A stretch of DNA of 64,000 nucleotides from an uncultured Acidobacteriota bacterium (GTDB taxonomy: Bacteria; Acidobacteriota; Terriglobia; Terriglobales; Acidobacteriaceae). The position numbers and the translations under genes were made by a program. The notes beneath the pieces were generated by a model. The model was given only the letters and a program-made list of their open reading frames with translations, was not told the origin of the DNA and made no database searches. Shown here piece by piece: positions 38,501 to 46,530 of the stretch. The DNA lies in NCBI GenBank assembly GCA_903832055.1, contig CAILAC010000002.1:1-64000 (forward strand), given 5' to 3'. Position 1 is the first letter of the stretch. Each line of letters opens with the position of its first letter.

Positions 38501-41500
38501 CGTTGGGGAAATTGAGTAAGGTTACGCCCTGCTGCCAATGGGTGTTGATTCCATTGATCTGAACTGCTGGCAGATTGACGGATTGTCCACCAGTGGCCGG
38601 TGTGACGCTGTTGACGACCGCCGGCCCAGGCGAAACATACATCGCGTACGGAAGCGTCAGGATCTGGGTGCCGGTGCTGACGGTCAATGTGCGGTAGCCA
38701 AGGTCGGTGGTGGGCTGCACATAGCCGTTGACCGTCAGTGTCGAGTCTCCGGTGACAGAGACGTGAGTGATCGTAACGCCGAGACCAAAATCGACAGTCG
38801 GTGGGTTGGCGAGCCAGTGCGTTGCCTGGCCAAGGATCGTGAAGACGGCCGAACCCTGCTGCGGCACCGAACCTGGTCCCGAGGAAAGCAACAGGGGCGT
38901 TCCGACCTGGACGACGAAGCCGTTGTTGATATTTGCCACTTCGCCAAGAGTCTGGGCACTCGCGCCGGTGGGCCCTATTGGCGCCAAAGCGGGCAGAGCC
39001 AATGTAAGCGTAGCGTCTGTAGCACTGTTCACGGTGGTGCTGGTGACGACGATTCCAGCGCCAAAGCTGAAGTGTGTCGCGGGGTTCCAGTGAGTGTTCT
39101 GCCCGGTGACATCGACCGTGATCGTGGAGCCCTGAGGTGCAGTATTCGGCGTGATGGCAGAAATGAGCGCAAGACTCGGTGTCACTGAGAAGCCTGCACC
39201 GCTGACCTGAACACCCTGCGTGGTTGCCACAACGCTGCGGCCGCCAAGTGTAGCCAGTTGATCGACACTGATGCTTTGCGTGGCGATCGTGGGCCCGAGA
39301 ATCGTCGGCGGACCGTTGACGGTGATGCCGGGGCCGAAACTGAATGAGGTGGTGTTATCAAAGGTCGTGAATTGACCAATGATATTGACCACAACGTTTT
39401 GCGCGCCCTGCAGAGCAGAGCCAGGATCGACGATGCTCAGGGTTGGGACGCTTACAACGACGTTGAAGCCGGCGCTCTCAGTTTCAGAGCCAGTGGTGAA
39501 AACGATCAGGTTTGATTGCGCATGGGATGCGGTGATGGTGATGTTGGCGATGGCGCTGGTGGGGCTGGTGACCTGGAAGGTATTCACCGTAATACCGCTG
39601 CCAAAGGTAGCCTGAGTGCCGGTGGTTGGATTTGGATCCCAATGGGTATTGGAGCCAGCAAAGCTGATGGTGAAGGTCTGACCTGGCAACCCGGACGACG
39701 GCCAGTAATAGGAGATGTACGGCGTAGGCGGTACAGGCGTGTAGACCTGGAAGTTGCTGGTAAGCCCCTGTGCGCCGGTCTGGACGACGACCGTGCGATA
39801 TCCATCCTTGGCCGCGGGATCAACATTGATGACCGCCTGGATGGTGGTGTTATTGCCAACGACGTAGGAGGACACAGTTACGCCTGGTCCAAAGCTAACG
39901 GTGGTATTTGCCTGCGTCCACTGGGTATAGATGCCATGGATCGTTACCTGAAGCTGGCTGGTCCCGGGGGTGGCGTTGTTGGGCGACAGGTAAGTAATCA
40001 CGGGAACGCCGCCGGTGACGACAAATGCGCCGCTATCAACGAGCGACTCTCCGGCGGTGACCATGTAGACGGATCGCGCACCTGGATTGGCTGCTTCAGC
40101 AATCGACATATCGACAGTGGCGCTGGTGGGGCTGTTGATCACAACCGAATTGATGGTGATATCGGAACCGGCACCAGGAATCCAGAACTGGGTAAAGTTC
40201 TGCGCCCAGTGGGTGTTCGCACCAGTGATGTTGAAGACGACTTCCTGACCTTCATTGCCCGTGGCCGGAGCGACGTTGGAGATGATGGCAGGCCCGGGGA
40301 TGATGCTGAAAACGCTGGCGGTGACAATCTCACTGCCGGTGCTGCCTGGGGGTGAATTGGGCGGGCAGGGATTATGGGTATCAATCAGGTATTTGCACGG
40401 GACACCCGGCGTGGTGACGGTGACCGAGCGCCCGCCCGCATACGACAGCGGATCGATGCTGATGTTGACCATCAGATCAGACGAATCGGTGAAGGAGATA
40501 CTGTTGACCGTAATCCCAGCACCAAATGTGGCGGTACTGGCGGCGCTGAAGTGGGTGTACTGGCCCACGAGATGGATGTCAAGATTTTGAACACCCTGTT
40601 CCGCCTGGTTTGGCAGTGCTTCGTTGAGCGTTCCCACACCAGGGGTTACCGAGAAGGCAAACTGCTGAGTTGCAACTTCGCCATAGGTTGTCATGGTGGC
40701 AGTTGCAAAACCGGTCGGAGCTGCCGTGGTGACCGCCAGTGCAACCTGTGCAGTTGTGGGGCTCGTCACGTTCACGCTGCCCACATTGATGCCGGGGCCA
40801 AAGTTTGCCGTCGTCACGCCAGCGATAAAGTGCGAGAAGGAACCAGTAACGGTGACAGTCTCGGTGGAGCCTTGAACGCCAATATTTGGGCTCACTGAGG
40901 TAATCTGCGCCGGACCTTTTGCGACGCAGAAGACCCCAGGTATTCCGGTTACCTGTTCGCTGCCTGTCGTGATCGTGATGACGTGGCCGCATGGGGAGCC
41001 ATAATCGACGTATGCGTTGGGGCTGACGGTAATGCTGGCAGTCAGATTGCTGGAGTCAATGACGTTGATTGAATTGACCGTGATGTCAGCGTTATATGCA
41101 GCCGAAGTTACCCCTTGTTGCCAGTGAGTAAAGCGGCCCAGCACCTGCACTGTGAGGGTAACGCCCTGCTGGGCAACGTTGGGCGTGGTGGCGAGCAGGG
41201 TGGCAAAGCCCTGCTCAATATCGATGGCCTGCTGGAGCGTCACAACCTCGCCATCCGTTCTTGCCGTAAGCGGGACAAAGCCGACGGGTGAACTGGAGAG
41301 AACAGTGATCTGCACGGTGGCCGTGGTCGGACTGTTGATGGTGAGTTGGTCGATGAGGACGCCGCCGCCAAAGCTGAAGGTGGTTTCACCCTGGAGCCAG
41401 TGAGTGCCGACGCCGACGACATTGAGCGTGGAAGTCTGCAATTGCGCTACAACCCATGGCCCGGAGCCGCCGCCGCAGAAATTCACGATATTGCCGTTGC

Positions 41501-44500
41501 AGTTCTGCACGGCCGGTAGCACGCTGGCGATCAGCGCGGCGTTGGGCGTTACAGTGAAGCCTGCGCCGCTCACGATCTCTGAACCCGTCATAAGGATGAC
41601 GCTGTTGCCACCTACGGGAGCAGTGGGAGAGACCGCAATGGTGGCCGTAGCCGTGGTTGGGCTGGTTACGACAAAGTTGGATACTGTCACCCCAGCGCCG
41701 AGGATGGCTTGAGTCTGTCCCTGCACCCAGTGGGTGAGCGAGCCAGTGATCACGACGTTTGCGGTTGCGCCCTGTGCCGCGCTCGACGGCGTCACACTGA
41801 CAATCGTCGGACTGCCGGGGCCGTCCACGGCAAAGCCAGAGATCACCTGCTCCGTGCCGGTGTTGACAAAAACTGTCTGCCATCCGGCTGGCGAGGGCGT
41901 AGGAGTTCCAGCATTTGAATAGGTGGTCGTGATATTTGCAACCAGTGTGGTGGCCGAGTTAACCGTCACGCTGTTGACGGTAACGAAAGGCCCAAAGAGA
42001 ACCTGGGTAGTGCCAGCCGCGAAATGAGTATTCGAGCCGGTTATGGTCACGTTCATCGTGGTACTTTGCGGCCCGTGGTACGGCGACACATTGACGATCG
42101 ATGCGGGATTACTTGTGACGTTGAAATAGGTGCTGACGATTTCGCCGCCAGTGGTAAACGTGATGGTCCGCAGGCCCAGCGCAGCCGTCGGGGTAAGTGT
42201 CACGGTTGCTGTCGCGCCTACCGGGCTGGTAATGACAAAGTTAGAGAGGGTGACGCCCTGCCCACTTATAACTGGCAGTGTCGTGGGACCAAAGTGTGTG
42301 AACTTCCCGGTAAAGCTGACACTCAGCGTTGTTCCAGGCAAGCTATTGGCAGGACTTACCGTCAGCGTTGGTGTCTGGGCATAGACAGAAATGTTGGCAT
42401 TGACGATTTGTCCGCCAGTGGCCATGTAGAACGCAAATGTACCGACCGAGGTATCCGTAGACACACTGATGTCGAGATTGGCGTGGGTAGCGTCAACGAT
42501 GGTGACCTTGTTGACCTGAATATTTTCAAATGGGGATGGATAGAAGGCAGACTTCGTTGTGCCCTGGACCCAATTGGTATTCAAACCGACGACAGCGAGG
42601 GTGACTTGCCCGCCCTGCGGCACACTGTTAGGCGTAACGCTGATGATCTGAGCGCTTGAGGGCGTAACAGTAAAGCTGAATGGGAACTCGGTCGTTGCGC
42701 CGGCAGGGCCGCTGACGAGGTTGGCCGCGACGCCGCCCACGTTCGCATTCTGCGAAACAGTGATATTGGCGGTGACGACGTGAGGCGAATTCACCGTAAG
42801 CGAGTTGACGACAATGTTGCCTCCGAAGTTCGCCAGGATATTGCTCTGGTTGAAATTCGTAAAGGAGTTGCCCGTGATGACCACGTTGAGTGTTTGGCCC
42901 TGGATTGCCGTGCTTGGTGTGACAGAGAGTAGAGCTGGTGTCGCCCCTGTGACGGTAAAGGCACTGCCGAGCGTGGCAATTTCGCCGCCCGTTGAAACGG
43001 TGACACTCTGGACGCCGACCGTCGCTGACTGAGCTACCGCGAGCTGCGCAATTGCTGTAGTTGGGCTGGTCACCTGCACATTGCCCACGATGACGCCGCC
43101 GGAGATAGAAACCTGTGTCGCATCTTGCAGGAAGTGGGTGCCGGAAGCAGTGAGCGTTACAGGCAGACTCTGCCCCTGGGCCGCCACGCTGGGGCTCACG
43201 CTCAGTAGGGTCGCGCTATTCGGTCCAATCTGAAAGGCCTGAGGTCCGGAAGTCGCAAATTCCCCGCCCGTGACCAGCGTGATGGAGCGATAGCCAATCG
43301 GGGTGGTATTGCTGATCGTAATGTTGGCAACCGCGTCGGTGGGGCTATTCACCGTCAGTGAATTGATCGCGATGCCATCGCCAAAGTTGGCATACGTAGT
43401 GCCGCCAACAAAATTGGTGCCAACGCCCGTCAAGTCCACATTGAAGGTCTGCCCCTGCTTGCCAAAGCTTGGCGTGACCGCCGAGATTGTATGCGCATTC
43501 GAAGCTGAAGCAATGATGAAAGCGGAATGTAGTTGCGCGACTTCTGTACCTCCACCTGCCAGTGGAGTCGTGACCTTGATGTTGCGCGCGCCCGCAATCG
43601 CCGAGGCACTAATCGCCAACTGAGCCGAGATGGAGTTTGCTGTTGTCGTCGCAGGATTGGGAACTGTCGCCGTGATGGCGTTGGGGATTGCGCTGCTATT
43701 GGTATCGACAAAGGTGATCACGGAAGCCGACGAGAAGTGAGTCCAGGTATTGCCGGTGATGGTGGCCATCACAGTAGCACTTGGGCTGCCGGCCCCGGGC
43801 GAAACTACGGCAACAGCCGCTGGCGGATTCGTTGTACTTGCCGATCCGAGCAACTGCACCACAAGGGGCGACCCCACGGCCGCTGTATGCATCACGGTCA
43901 GCGAACCGGACAGTGGTCCAGGCGTGGCTGTGGCGCTGGGGGCAAAATTCACCGAAAGAGTGCATGTGGAGTGGGCCGCAATGACACCAGATGCGCAATT
44001 GCTGGTCGCTTGAAAATTGCCCGCCGGGGTGAGAGTGAAGCTTTCTGATTGGTTCTCGTGATTCGTTAGAACGATGTTTTTAACCGGGCTGATGGTGCCC
44101 AACTTCTGCGCAGAGAAAGTCAACGCACCAGGCGTCAACGTGAGTGGCGCATTTCCCATTCCAGACAGGTTGACCACCTGCGGGCTGGTAAACGCATCGT
44201 CATATACTTGCACCTGACCCGCACGTACGCCACCGATGGTTGGTGCAAAGCTGACCGTCAGGTTGCAGGATGCGCCGCCAGCAAGCGATGCCGGAGCAAT
44301 CGGGCACGTTGTCGAAGTCTGCTGAAAATCGCCATTGATCTGGAAGCTGGTGATATGAATGGGCGTCAGCAGGTCCTGGTTTTTCACGACAATTGTCTGG
44401 TATGGGCTGGTGCTGCCGACGTTTGCCGCAAAACTGGTCAGCGACAAAGGCGTCACTGTGACCGGTGCAGAACCAGAACCAGAAAGTGGAATCGTCTGTG

Positions 44501-46187
44501 GGCTGCCGAGCGCGTCATCGACGAGACTCAGCGTGGCACTGCGGGTTCCAGTGCCAGACGGCGAAAAAGTGACTGCCAGGGTGCAACTAGAGATTGCTGG
44601 AAGTGGCGTCGGTGCAGCCGGGCAAGCACTGGTGACTGCGAAATCACTGCTGTTGGGCCCGGCAATCGCGATTGAAGATATCTTGAGCCCGATGTTCTGC
44701 TTATTGGCGACCGTGATCGTTTTTGCGGGGCTGGTCGTGCCTAAGAACTGCGATGTGAATTTAATCGGGTTGGGTGTGACAAGCACAGGAGCTACAGCAA
44801 CGGCAGACACATTGAAAGCAAGCGGACTGCCGGGAGCATTGTGATTGATGTTGATCGTGCCCGTTTGCGGCCCAGTTGCTGACGCATTGAGGCGCACAGC
44901 TATGGTGCAGGAGGATGTGGCTGGCACGGTCAGAGGCGCCAACGGGCAGGTGCTGCTGCTGTCCAGCGTGTAGTCGCCGGCAAACCCGGTGATTGAGGCG
45001 ATCGCTAACGGCGTGATCTGATTGTTTTTCAGTGTTTCAGCAAGAATGACGGGCTGACCGACAACTGCATTACCAAAATTGAGATTTGTCTGGCTTATTG
45101 AGACTGCCGCAATGCCGGTGCCTCCCAGGCTCGCGGTGATCGAACTCGGCGTGGCATCCTCATTGATGGTCAATACAGAGGGTGGCACTGCACCCAGGGA
45201 CGACGGCGTAAAAATAACGCTGACAAGACAACTGCTGCGCGGCGGAACCGGTGTGCCAACGGCGCACGTGGTGGTACCAGGCGCAATTGCAAACGGCGCG
45301 GGCACAGTAATCGATGAAAGATTGAGCGCGATGGCCTGATTGTTAATCAGCTGAATGTTTTTGAAGGCACTCGTGGTGTTGACAACCTGATTGCCAAAAT
45401 TTGCCCCAGTGGGCGCGAAAATCACGGCAGGTACGCCAGTGCCCGTGAGCATTGCGAATTGCGGACTGTTGGCGGCTGAATCCAGCACGGTGATCTGCCC
45501 GCCGGCAGCTGCACCGATGGCCACGGGATTGAACGTGAGCCCGATCAAACAACTCTGCCCGGCGGCCAGAGTGCCTCCCGCAATTGGGCAGGTGGTCGCG
45601 CTGCTTGCGCTTGTATCCAGAGCGAATGCTCCGCCAATCAAGACGGAGTTGAGCGTCAGGGGGGACGATTGATTGTTTTTCAATGCCACCGACTTTGCCG
45701 CACTGGTTGTGTTGACGACCACAGTGCCAAAGCCGACGGAAGCCGGGCTGAGGGTCACAGGCGCAACGCCGACCCCGGTCAAAGCAACGGTCTGAGGACT
45801 GTTGCTGGCATCGGTGGTGAGTGTAAGAGTTCCAGGCGGCTGCACACCGATCGAGGGAGGCGTGAGAGTAAGGCCTATGGCGCAGGTTTGACCAGCCGGA
45901 AGAGTGCCGGGGTTGGGGCAGGTGGTAGACGCAGCAAGCGCAAATCCGGCACCGCCGGAGACAGCCAGTGAGGAAATATGGAGAGGGATCGCCTGAGTGT
46001 TTTTGAGCGAGACAATTTTGATTGAACTAGCCTGATTGACAACGACGTTGCCAAAGTTGACCGTTGTGGGAGAAATCGCAGTCTGAGCTCCCCCAAAACT
46101 TGCTGTAAACAGGCAGAAAAGAGCCGCAATTGAAGGCAAAATCGCCTTTTGAACTCGCCGGGTAACAAACAGACCACTACGTAACAT
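29520..46187 (-). CDS. Giant 5555-aa secreted multi-Ig-repeat protein
   Basis: A 16.7-kb gene with one intact frame. The ATG at 46187 follows GGAGAG; the signal peptide ends near FTASFGGAQ. Three tiers of repeats fill the chain. Residues about 36-785 are seven ASH/choice-of-anchor-type domains (VNFGNVVVN, LKNNQ, TCAIGLTLTP). Residues about 795-3080 are 24 IPT/TIG-like units of about 95 aa (VTPNSxxQG, VTGxxTHW, FGxGI, VxSPTxAxAxI, TTGxE). Residues about 3085-5555 are 21 SbsA Ig-like (Big_5) units (GATGVGTN, FSEPMDP, TFTPTxPL, DxAGN, FTTGS), plus an inserted jelly-roll-like domain at about 3525-3690. No catalytic domain, LPXTG, autotransporter barrel or sorting tag is visible. Likely a cell-surface fibre or adhesin; the export route is unclear. 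Confidence 0.85.
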   Translation of the reverse strand: MLRSGLFVTRRVQKAILPSIAALFCLFTASFGGAQTAISPTTVNFGNVVVNQASSIKIVSLKNTQAIPLHISSLAVSGGAGFALAASTTCPNPGTLPAGQTCAIGLTLTPPSIGVQPPGTLTLTTDASNSPQTVALTGVGVAPVTLSPASVGFGTVVVNTTSAAKSVALKNNQSSPLTLNSVLIGGAFALDTSASSATTCPIAGGTLAAGQSCLIGLTFNPVAIGAAAGGQITVLDSAANSPQFAMLTGTGVPAVIFAPTGANFGNQVVNTTSAFKNIQLINNQAIALNLSSITVPAPFAIAPGTTTCAVGTPVPPRSSCLVSVIFTPSSLGAVPPSVLTINEDATPSSITASLGGTGIAAVSISQTNLNFGNAVVGQPVILAETLKNNQITPLAIASITGFAGDYTLDSSSTCPLAPLTVPATSSCTIAVRLNASATGPQTGTININHNAPGSPLAFNVSAVAVAPVLVTPNPIKFTSQFLGTTSPAKTITVANKQNIGLKISSIAIAGPNSSDFAVTSACPAAPTPLPAISSCTLAVTFSPSGTGTRSATLSLVDDALGSPQTIPLSGSGSAPVTVTPLSLTSFAANVGSTSPYQTIVVKNQDLLTPIHITSFQINGDFQQTSTTCPIAPASLAGGASCNLTVSFAPTIGGVRAGQVQVYDDAFTSPQVVNLSGMGNAPLTLTPGALTFSAQKLGTISPVKNIVLTNHENQSESFTLTPAGNFQATSNCASGVIAAHSTCTLSVNFAPSATATPGPLSGSLTVMHTAAVGSPLVVQLLGSASTTNPPAAVAVVSPGAGSPSATVMATITGNTWTHFSSASVITFVDTNSSAIPNAITATVPNPATTTANSISAQLAISASAIAGARNIKVTTPLAGGGTEVAQLHSAFIIASASNAHTISAVTPSFGKQGQTFNVDLTGVGTNFVGGTTYANFGDGIAINSLTVNSPTDAVANITISNTTPIGYRSITLVTGGEFATSGPQAFQIGPNSATLLSVSPSVAAQGQSLPVTLTASGTHFLQDATQVSISGGVIVGNVQVTSPTTAIAQLAVAQSATVGVQSVTVSTGGEIATLGSAFTVTGATPALLSVTPSTAIQGQTLNVVITGNSFTNFNQSNILANFGGNIVVNSLTVNSPHVVTANITVSQNANVGGVAANLVSGPAGATTEFPFSFTVTPSSAQIISVTPNSVPQGGQVTLAVVGLNTNWVQGTTKSAFYPSPFENIQVNKVTIVDATHANLDISVSTDTSVGTFAFYMATGGQIVNANISVYAQTPTLTVSPANSLPGTTLSVSFTGKFTHFGPTTLPVISGQGVTLSNFVITSPVGATATVTLTPTAALGLRTITFTTGGEIVSTYFNVTSNPASIVNVSPYHGPQSTTMNVTITGSNTHFAAGTTQVLFGPFVTVNSVTVNSATTLVANITTTYSNAGTPTPSPAGWQTVFVNTGTEQVISGFAVDGPGSPTIVSVTPSSAAQGATANVVITGSLTHWVQGQTQAILGAGVTVSNFVVTSPTTATATIAVSPTAPVGGNSVILMTGSEIVSGAGFTVTPNAALIASVLPAVQNCNGNIVNFCGGGSGPWVVAQLQTSTLNVVGVGTHWLQGETTFSFGGGVLIDQLTINSPTTATVQITVLSSSPVGFVPLTARTDGEVVTLQQAIDIEQGFATLLATTPNVAQQGVTLTVQVLGRFTHWQQGVTSAAYNADITVNSINVIDSSNLTASITVSPNAYVDYGSPCGHVITITTGSEQVTGIPGVFCVAKGPAQITSVSPNIGVQGSTETVTVTGSFSHFIAGVTTANFGPGINVGSVNVTSPTTAQVALAVTTAAPTGFATATMTTYGEVATQQFAFSVTPGVGTLNEALPNQAEQGVQNLDIHLVGQYTHFSAASTATFGAGITVNSISFTDSSDLMVNISIDPLSYAGGRSVTVTTPGVPCKYLIDTHNPCPPNSPPGSTGSEIVTASVFSIIPGPAIISNVAPATGNEGQEVVFNITGANTHWAQNFTQFWIPGAGSDITINSVVINSPTSATVDMSIAEAANPGARSVYMVTAGESLVDSGAFVVTGGVPVITYLSPNNATPGTSQLQVTIHGIYTQWTQANTTVSFGPGVTVSSYVVGNNTTIQAVINVDPAAKDGYRTVVVQTGAQGLTSNFQVYTPVPPTPYISYYWPSSGLPGQTFTISFAGSNTHWDPNPTTGTQATFGSGITVNTFQVTSPTSAIANITITASHAQSNLIVFTTGSETESAGFNVVVSVPTLSIVDPGSALQGAQNVVVNIIGQFTTFDNTTSFSFGPGITVNGPPTILGPTIATQSISVDQLATLGGRSVVATTQGVQVSGAGFSVTPSLALISAITPNTAPQGSTITVDVTGQNTHWNPATHFSFGAGIVVTSTTVNSATDATLTLALPALAPIGPTGASAQTLGEVANINNGFVVQVGTPLLLSSGPGSVPQQGSAVFTILGQATHWLANPPTVDFGLGVTITHVSVTGDSTLTVNGYVQPTTDLGYRTLTVSTGTQILTLPYAMYVSPGPAVVNSVTPATGGQSVNLPAVQINGINTHWQQGVTLLNFPNVLVNSFTVNSPTSITANITVNINAPAGQVNVTTTTLGEVATKVNAFTITQTQPELLAAVSNTGTQGQSENVTITGAFTHFVNGTSTASFGTGIAVNSVTVNSATQIVANITVQPTTALGYRNVSVTTGAEVVALTNGFQVTRGPAAILSLSPSSGGQNNSYVIQVTGSQTNFASGVTSAAFGGGISVTGITVVDALHAKVNITIPSSTPLAAYDVSLTTGGEVATILGGFTVNGGSPHLSVVNPPTGTQGTSNVNVTLTGLFTNFVNGASHASFGAGITVNSTTVSSSTSAVANITISPTATLGSRTVTVTTNAETASITGGFTVLTGVPALLTALPVSAQAGSTANVVVTGQFTNFQQGISTVSFGSGITVNVVTVSSLTQLTANVTVAANATVGSRDITVTTNSETVTLNSGFSVTPGTPIITQINPNIGAPGATVNVTLTGQYTNWGATTKASFGPEVSVGGAAAGVAGPVVVANPTTLTATIAVAPGAAVGPQDVVVTTGAEVEHIPGGFTVQAPAITPPTVITFSPGANAGGMPINSNIIAVFSQPMDRTTLTTATVKMYLTTNPSGWVLVPGAVNLDATGRVLTFVPSSLLAVNSQYYFQMNGGIKDAAGNAFGQYTVYLYTTFSANTTPPAVVLTNPRAGSTGVGTNVAVQLQFSADMDQSTVSGVTVKHGATPVAGTFAWNSQATCCWGPGNILTFTPTAPLSPSTTYTVSYASPLADTAGNVVTTGAFSFTTGSGTDTASNYASIDFVNYQTNVGTNFVPKILFTKPVNPLNINTSSLLMYNADSGKYILGTVSLASDAKSATFAPSAPLLPNAYYRVHMSSGTSYDIDGNYLYGVDGYFTTGAGTDLVPIQVKSVFPANASTSVPINAQVVVHFNEPMDPAIFNVIRVTPTGGGAALAGTTTVGADQMTLTFVPNALLKGNTQFTIQVSGYKDLVGNIGSTSTSTFTTSTTVAPVILSTGLDASGNLITANNTNDGHWVVVPNGSSTAQPLQVVGPGDTGWYNYWLANGPGSDWVAINPNSTTGNTLGTYSTTFNLTGYSLTNLCLVGGVGIDDYGTLLLNGNAITAQIGSSGSLYPLMIPLPVGDLNAGLNTLSLQWGTTDNSYEAFRLQASIQTCGASFTGGLSLVSSTPTSASTGVSTNSTITLNFNHPLDPATVSSSTLPVMIGWNSNQILAGTYQVTGSQVIFTPDSPFPINTSIYVGNCNGPYDTAGDTYPGCYGLQWLQFTTGSVVTPPATSFQVVAFSPAFGATNVGLRAPVTATFNRSLNPGTVNSGAGIDFALFTGDSQSPTCTSYSRSQDNSSIQFNCYPLPSSSVMTAYLNSGIQDWSGNPLANYSSQFTTTYYDSNFNGTIISSRPGNASSGIDANAPLVLFSNLPINPAGASNGIQVAQNNAALTGNVQVLDNGYTLVFTPSTPFTPGALIQWWTNGGLTDVTYGTQINSASGYFYVAGDTSTLVPAVQVVSPAAYTSTIPINTEFDIQFNTPLDPATVNSSNIYLYDSSTGLHVAGTYSMPQPNVVRIVPASNLSASTYIYTYLTAGLHSSTSVPATATSWYNYTGTTTDTSLPNVLSAVPFNGAGNVGVNVQPGVVFSKAIDPVSINSSSFQVTHGGTPLAGSYWFSSNDTRVQFVPNAPLPSSANLVIKLTNVLDQQGHAVNFTSNFLTGPGPDFNQPTVVWTSVTSNESIPTNSAITIQFSESMDVTTFNTGNIRIYDTLLGTNVAATLSWSADQSVAYLVPTAPLAAGRQYYLYVTGGTDLAGNGVQGVVLYFYADFTGASVAPGVVQFNPLNGATGVGTNVLIQAQFTAHLDPNTLGGVVLSTGGTPVAATPSLIAGNSVLQVLPNAPLAPNTTYLLTIAGVKDPAGNLVATVTNSFTTGSTFDLGAPTAVTYAPANNSTVGTNVAPKIVFNKPLNPITVSNSTFRMFLADTGQFVPLTLSLSSNGMQVTLVPVSPLLPNTRYHFQACCGFQDQNGNNGNQLDIYFYTSSGTDVAGPTVAITPGSGATGIPLNSIITANISEQIDPLSWNQTSIRLLDNLNHAVAGTVTQPNNQTLLFTPASPLLPNITYSVKVGGFWDAVGNPVVPLNSTFTTGSTTSGGGLTLVSTNIPLGATGVSATQPIILTFSQILNPTSVNSNTLLVMNSWNSNYGLAGTYTVSGNQVTFTPTSPYPAGATIYMGECGGPTDVLGDVFLNGGCYNQQIVYFTVVTGSPDTSALQVLSVNPANGATGVRPDMSVSVTFNKSINPYSVYSNGNNALLFAGQSLFDRGSITMSADDRTMTFNAGTLPVGTNFTISLPAGGITDPSGNSLTNLFTSTFTTGYNPATGNGTVNNVSPTFNATGVATDTLLTLFLNRPVDPTTLAGNLIVTVNGQVYAGTIHSLASDFEVQYTPSVPFPSGAVVQWFFSNVRDIYSDVFTGNSGTFYIQPTAHPSTDAPVIVAVSPSYGSGNVPTNAVVDLLFSLPIDGTTLAGNVYFNGNLPVTITQPSPKLVRLTPTAPFAPATTYYVCANSSVKGTNGVAAQSSCWTTYFTTNSGPDVTSGTVTVGPPDASVNVGTNAYIRLVFSKPVDRTSVNPTTAQVSNGGSAVHGSWSFVYSGNDAIGANFTPENGLPPSSNIQVSLNGLLDYAGNLFNSSTTQFTTAAMPDYATPTVTLDFAYGQTGVATNAIFNCRYSQPMDPSSITAGNTYIYSYAGGTHVPVTYSVSPDLLTATLTPTASLAANAQFYYTCGGAIDLTGNGQYNSTAVFYTGSGPSVTGPVLIQSNPPNAMTNVPINTNNGPWNSTSLGLLFSEPIALNSLGNITLTPNGGSPIPIGVSLNNGNTEVAVILPWSLKANTTYTYNISGVQDYNGNPMTPVTRTFTTGSSFAWANPTVTAASPLNGATGVNTATPAVSLTFSTAMNPILIDTGHIYLRNHNTSVVVPATITISADYKTVQVTPTAPLTAATIYDLVTSNPNWYLTDIAGNPFYAPGVVSTFTTQ
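29523..36935 (-). repeat. SbsA-Ig array with nine-domain higher-order period
   Basis: By eye, domain n of the 21 Big_5 units resembles domain n+9 more than its neighbours. Examples: units 5 and 14 share WNSN...LAGTY and a C-x-GP-x-D loop; units 7 and 16 share QWW/QWF strands; units 10 and 19 share IYxY strands; units 2, 11 and 20 share FTTGS ends. The period is about 2.9-3.0 kb (unit 10 starts near 33450, unit 19 near 30520). Confidence 0.65.
35115..35612 (-). other. Inserted jelly-roll-like domain inside the Ig array
   Basis: Between Big_5 units 4 and 5 of the giant protein lies a segment of about 165 residues of different character (DGHWVVVPNGS, GDTGWYNYWLANGPGSDWV, CLVGGVGIDDYGTLLLNGN, NTLSLQWGTTDNSYEAFRLQ). 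The pattern resembles galactose-binding-like or PEP-anchored beta-sandwich domains. The corresponding place between units 13 and 14 lacks it. Confidence 0.55.
36936..43810 (-). repeat. Array of 24 IPT/TIG-like repeats
   Basis: Twenty-four successive units of about 85-110 residues each begin with a variant of SVTP-x-x-x-x-QG and end with a variant of TTG-x-E...F-x-V. A THW or TNF tripeptide in the middle of nearly every unit is a striking constant. Units 9, 10 and 12 carry Cys-containing insertions. Confidence 0.75.
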
Positions 46188-46530
46188 GGCGCAACTCTCC
46201 TAAATTTCTGCCTGCGCAATTACAGCGCAGCAATACTGACGCACGACGGTGAGCCGAACCCGTCATAGTGCGGCAGTGATTGAAATCGTTTCATGAAAAA
46301 TTCCGGGTGATGTACAGGCTTCGCTGTAGATGGCTTAAAGTAAAGCACTTGCAGGACTAGTACCGCACAAATAGACTCAATGTGCTCTGACTGTTGGGAG
46401 CGGCTGGAACTAGTGCCGAAAATCCAACTGGGTTTATACCACACGAATAACAGGGCGGCAAGCTAATTTTCTTTCTCAGCATTTTTGACTCGATCAGCAT
46501 GTCTGAATCGCAGAAGTGCCCGGCGGAGCG
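46188..46530. other. Leader/promoter region of the giant gene
   Basis: No gene is present in these 343 bp between the giant gene and the GH5 gene, both on the minus strand. It holds a ribosome site at 46195-46200, a possible sigma-54 site and two ACTAGTnCCG direct repeats (46356-46365 and 46409-46418, 53 bp apart, about five helical turns). Confidence 0.5.
46349..46366 (-). promoter_or_regulatory. Possible sigma-54 promoter for the giant gene
   Basis: On the minus strand the sequence reads CGGTACTAGTCCTGCA: GG, ten bases, GC, with AC after the GG and TGCA at the -12 element, close to the sigma-54 consensus. It lies about 160 bp upstream of the ATG. The match is partial. Confidence 0.3.

Noticed and set aside
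29520-46187. Many plus-strand open frames of 60-356 codons across the giant gene
   Set aside because: All are antisense to one continuous 5555-codon frame with regular repeats and a signal peptide.
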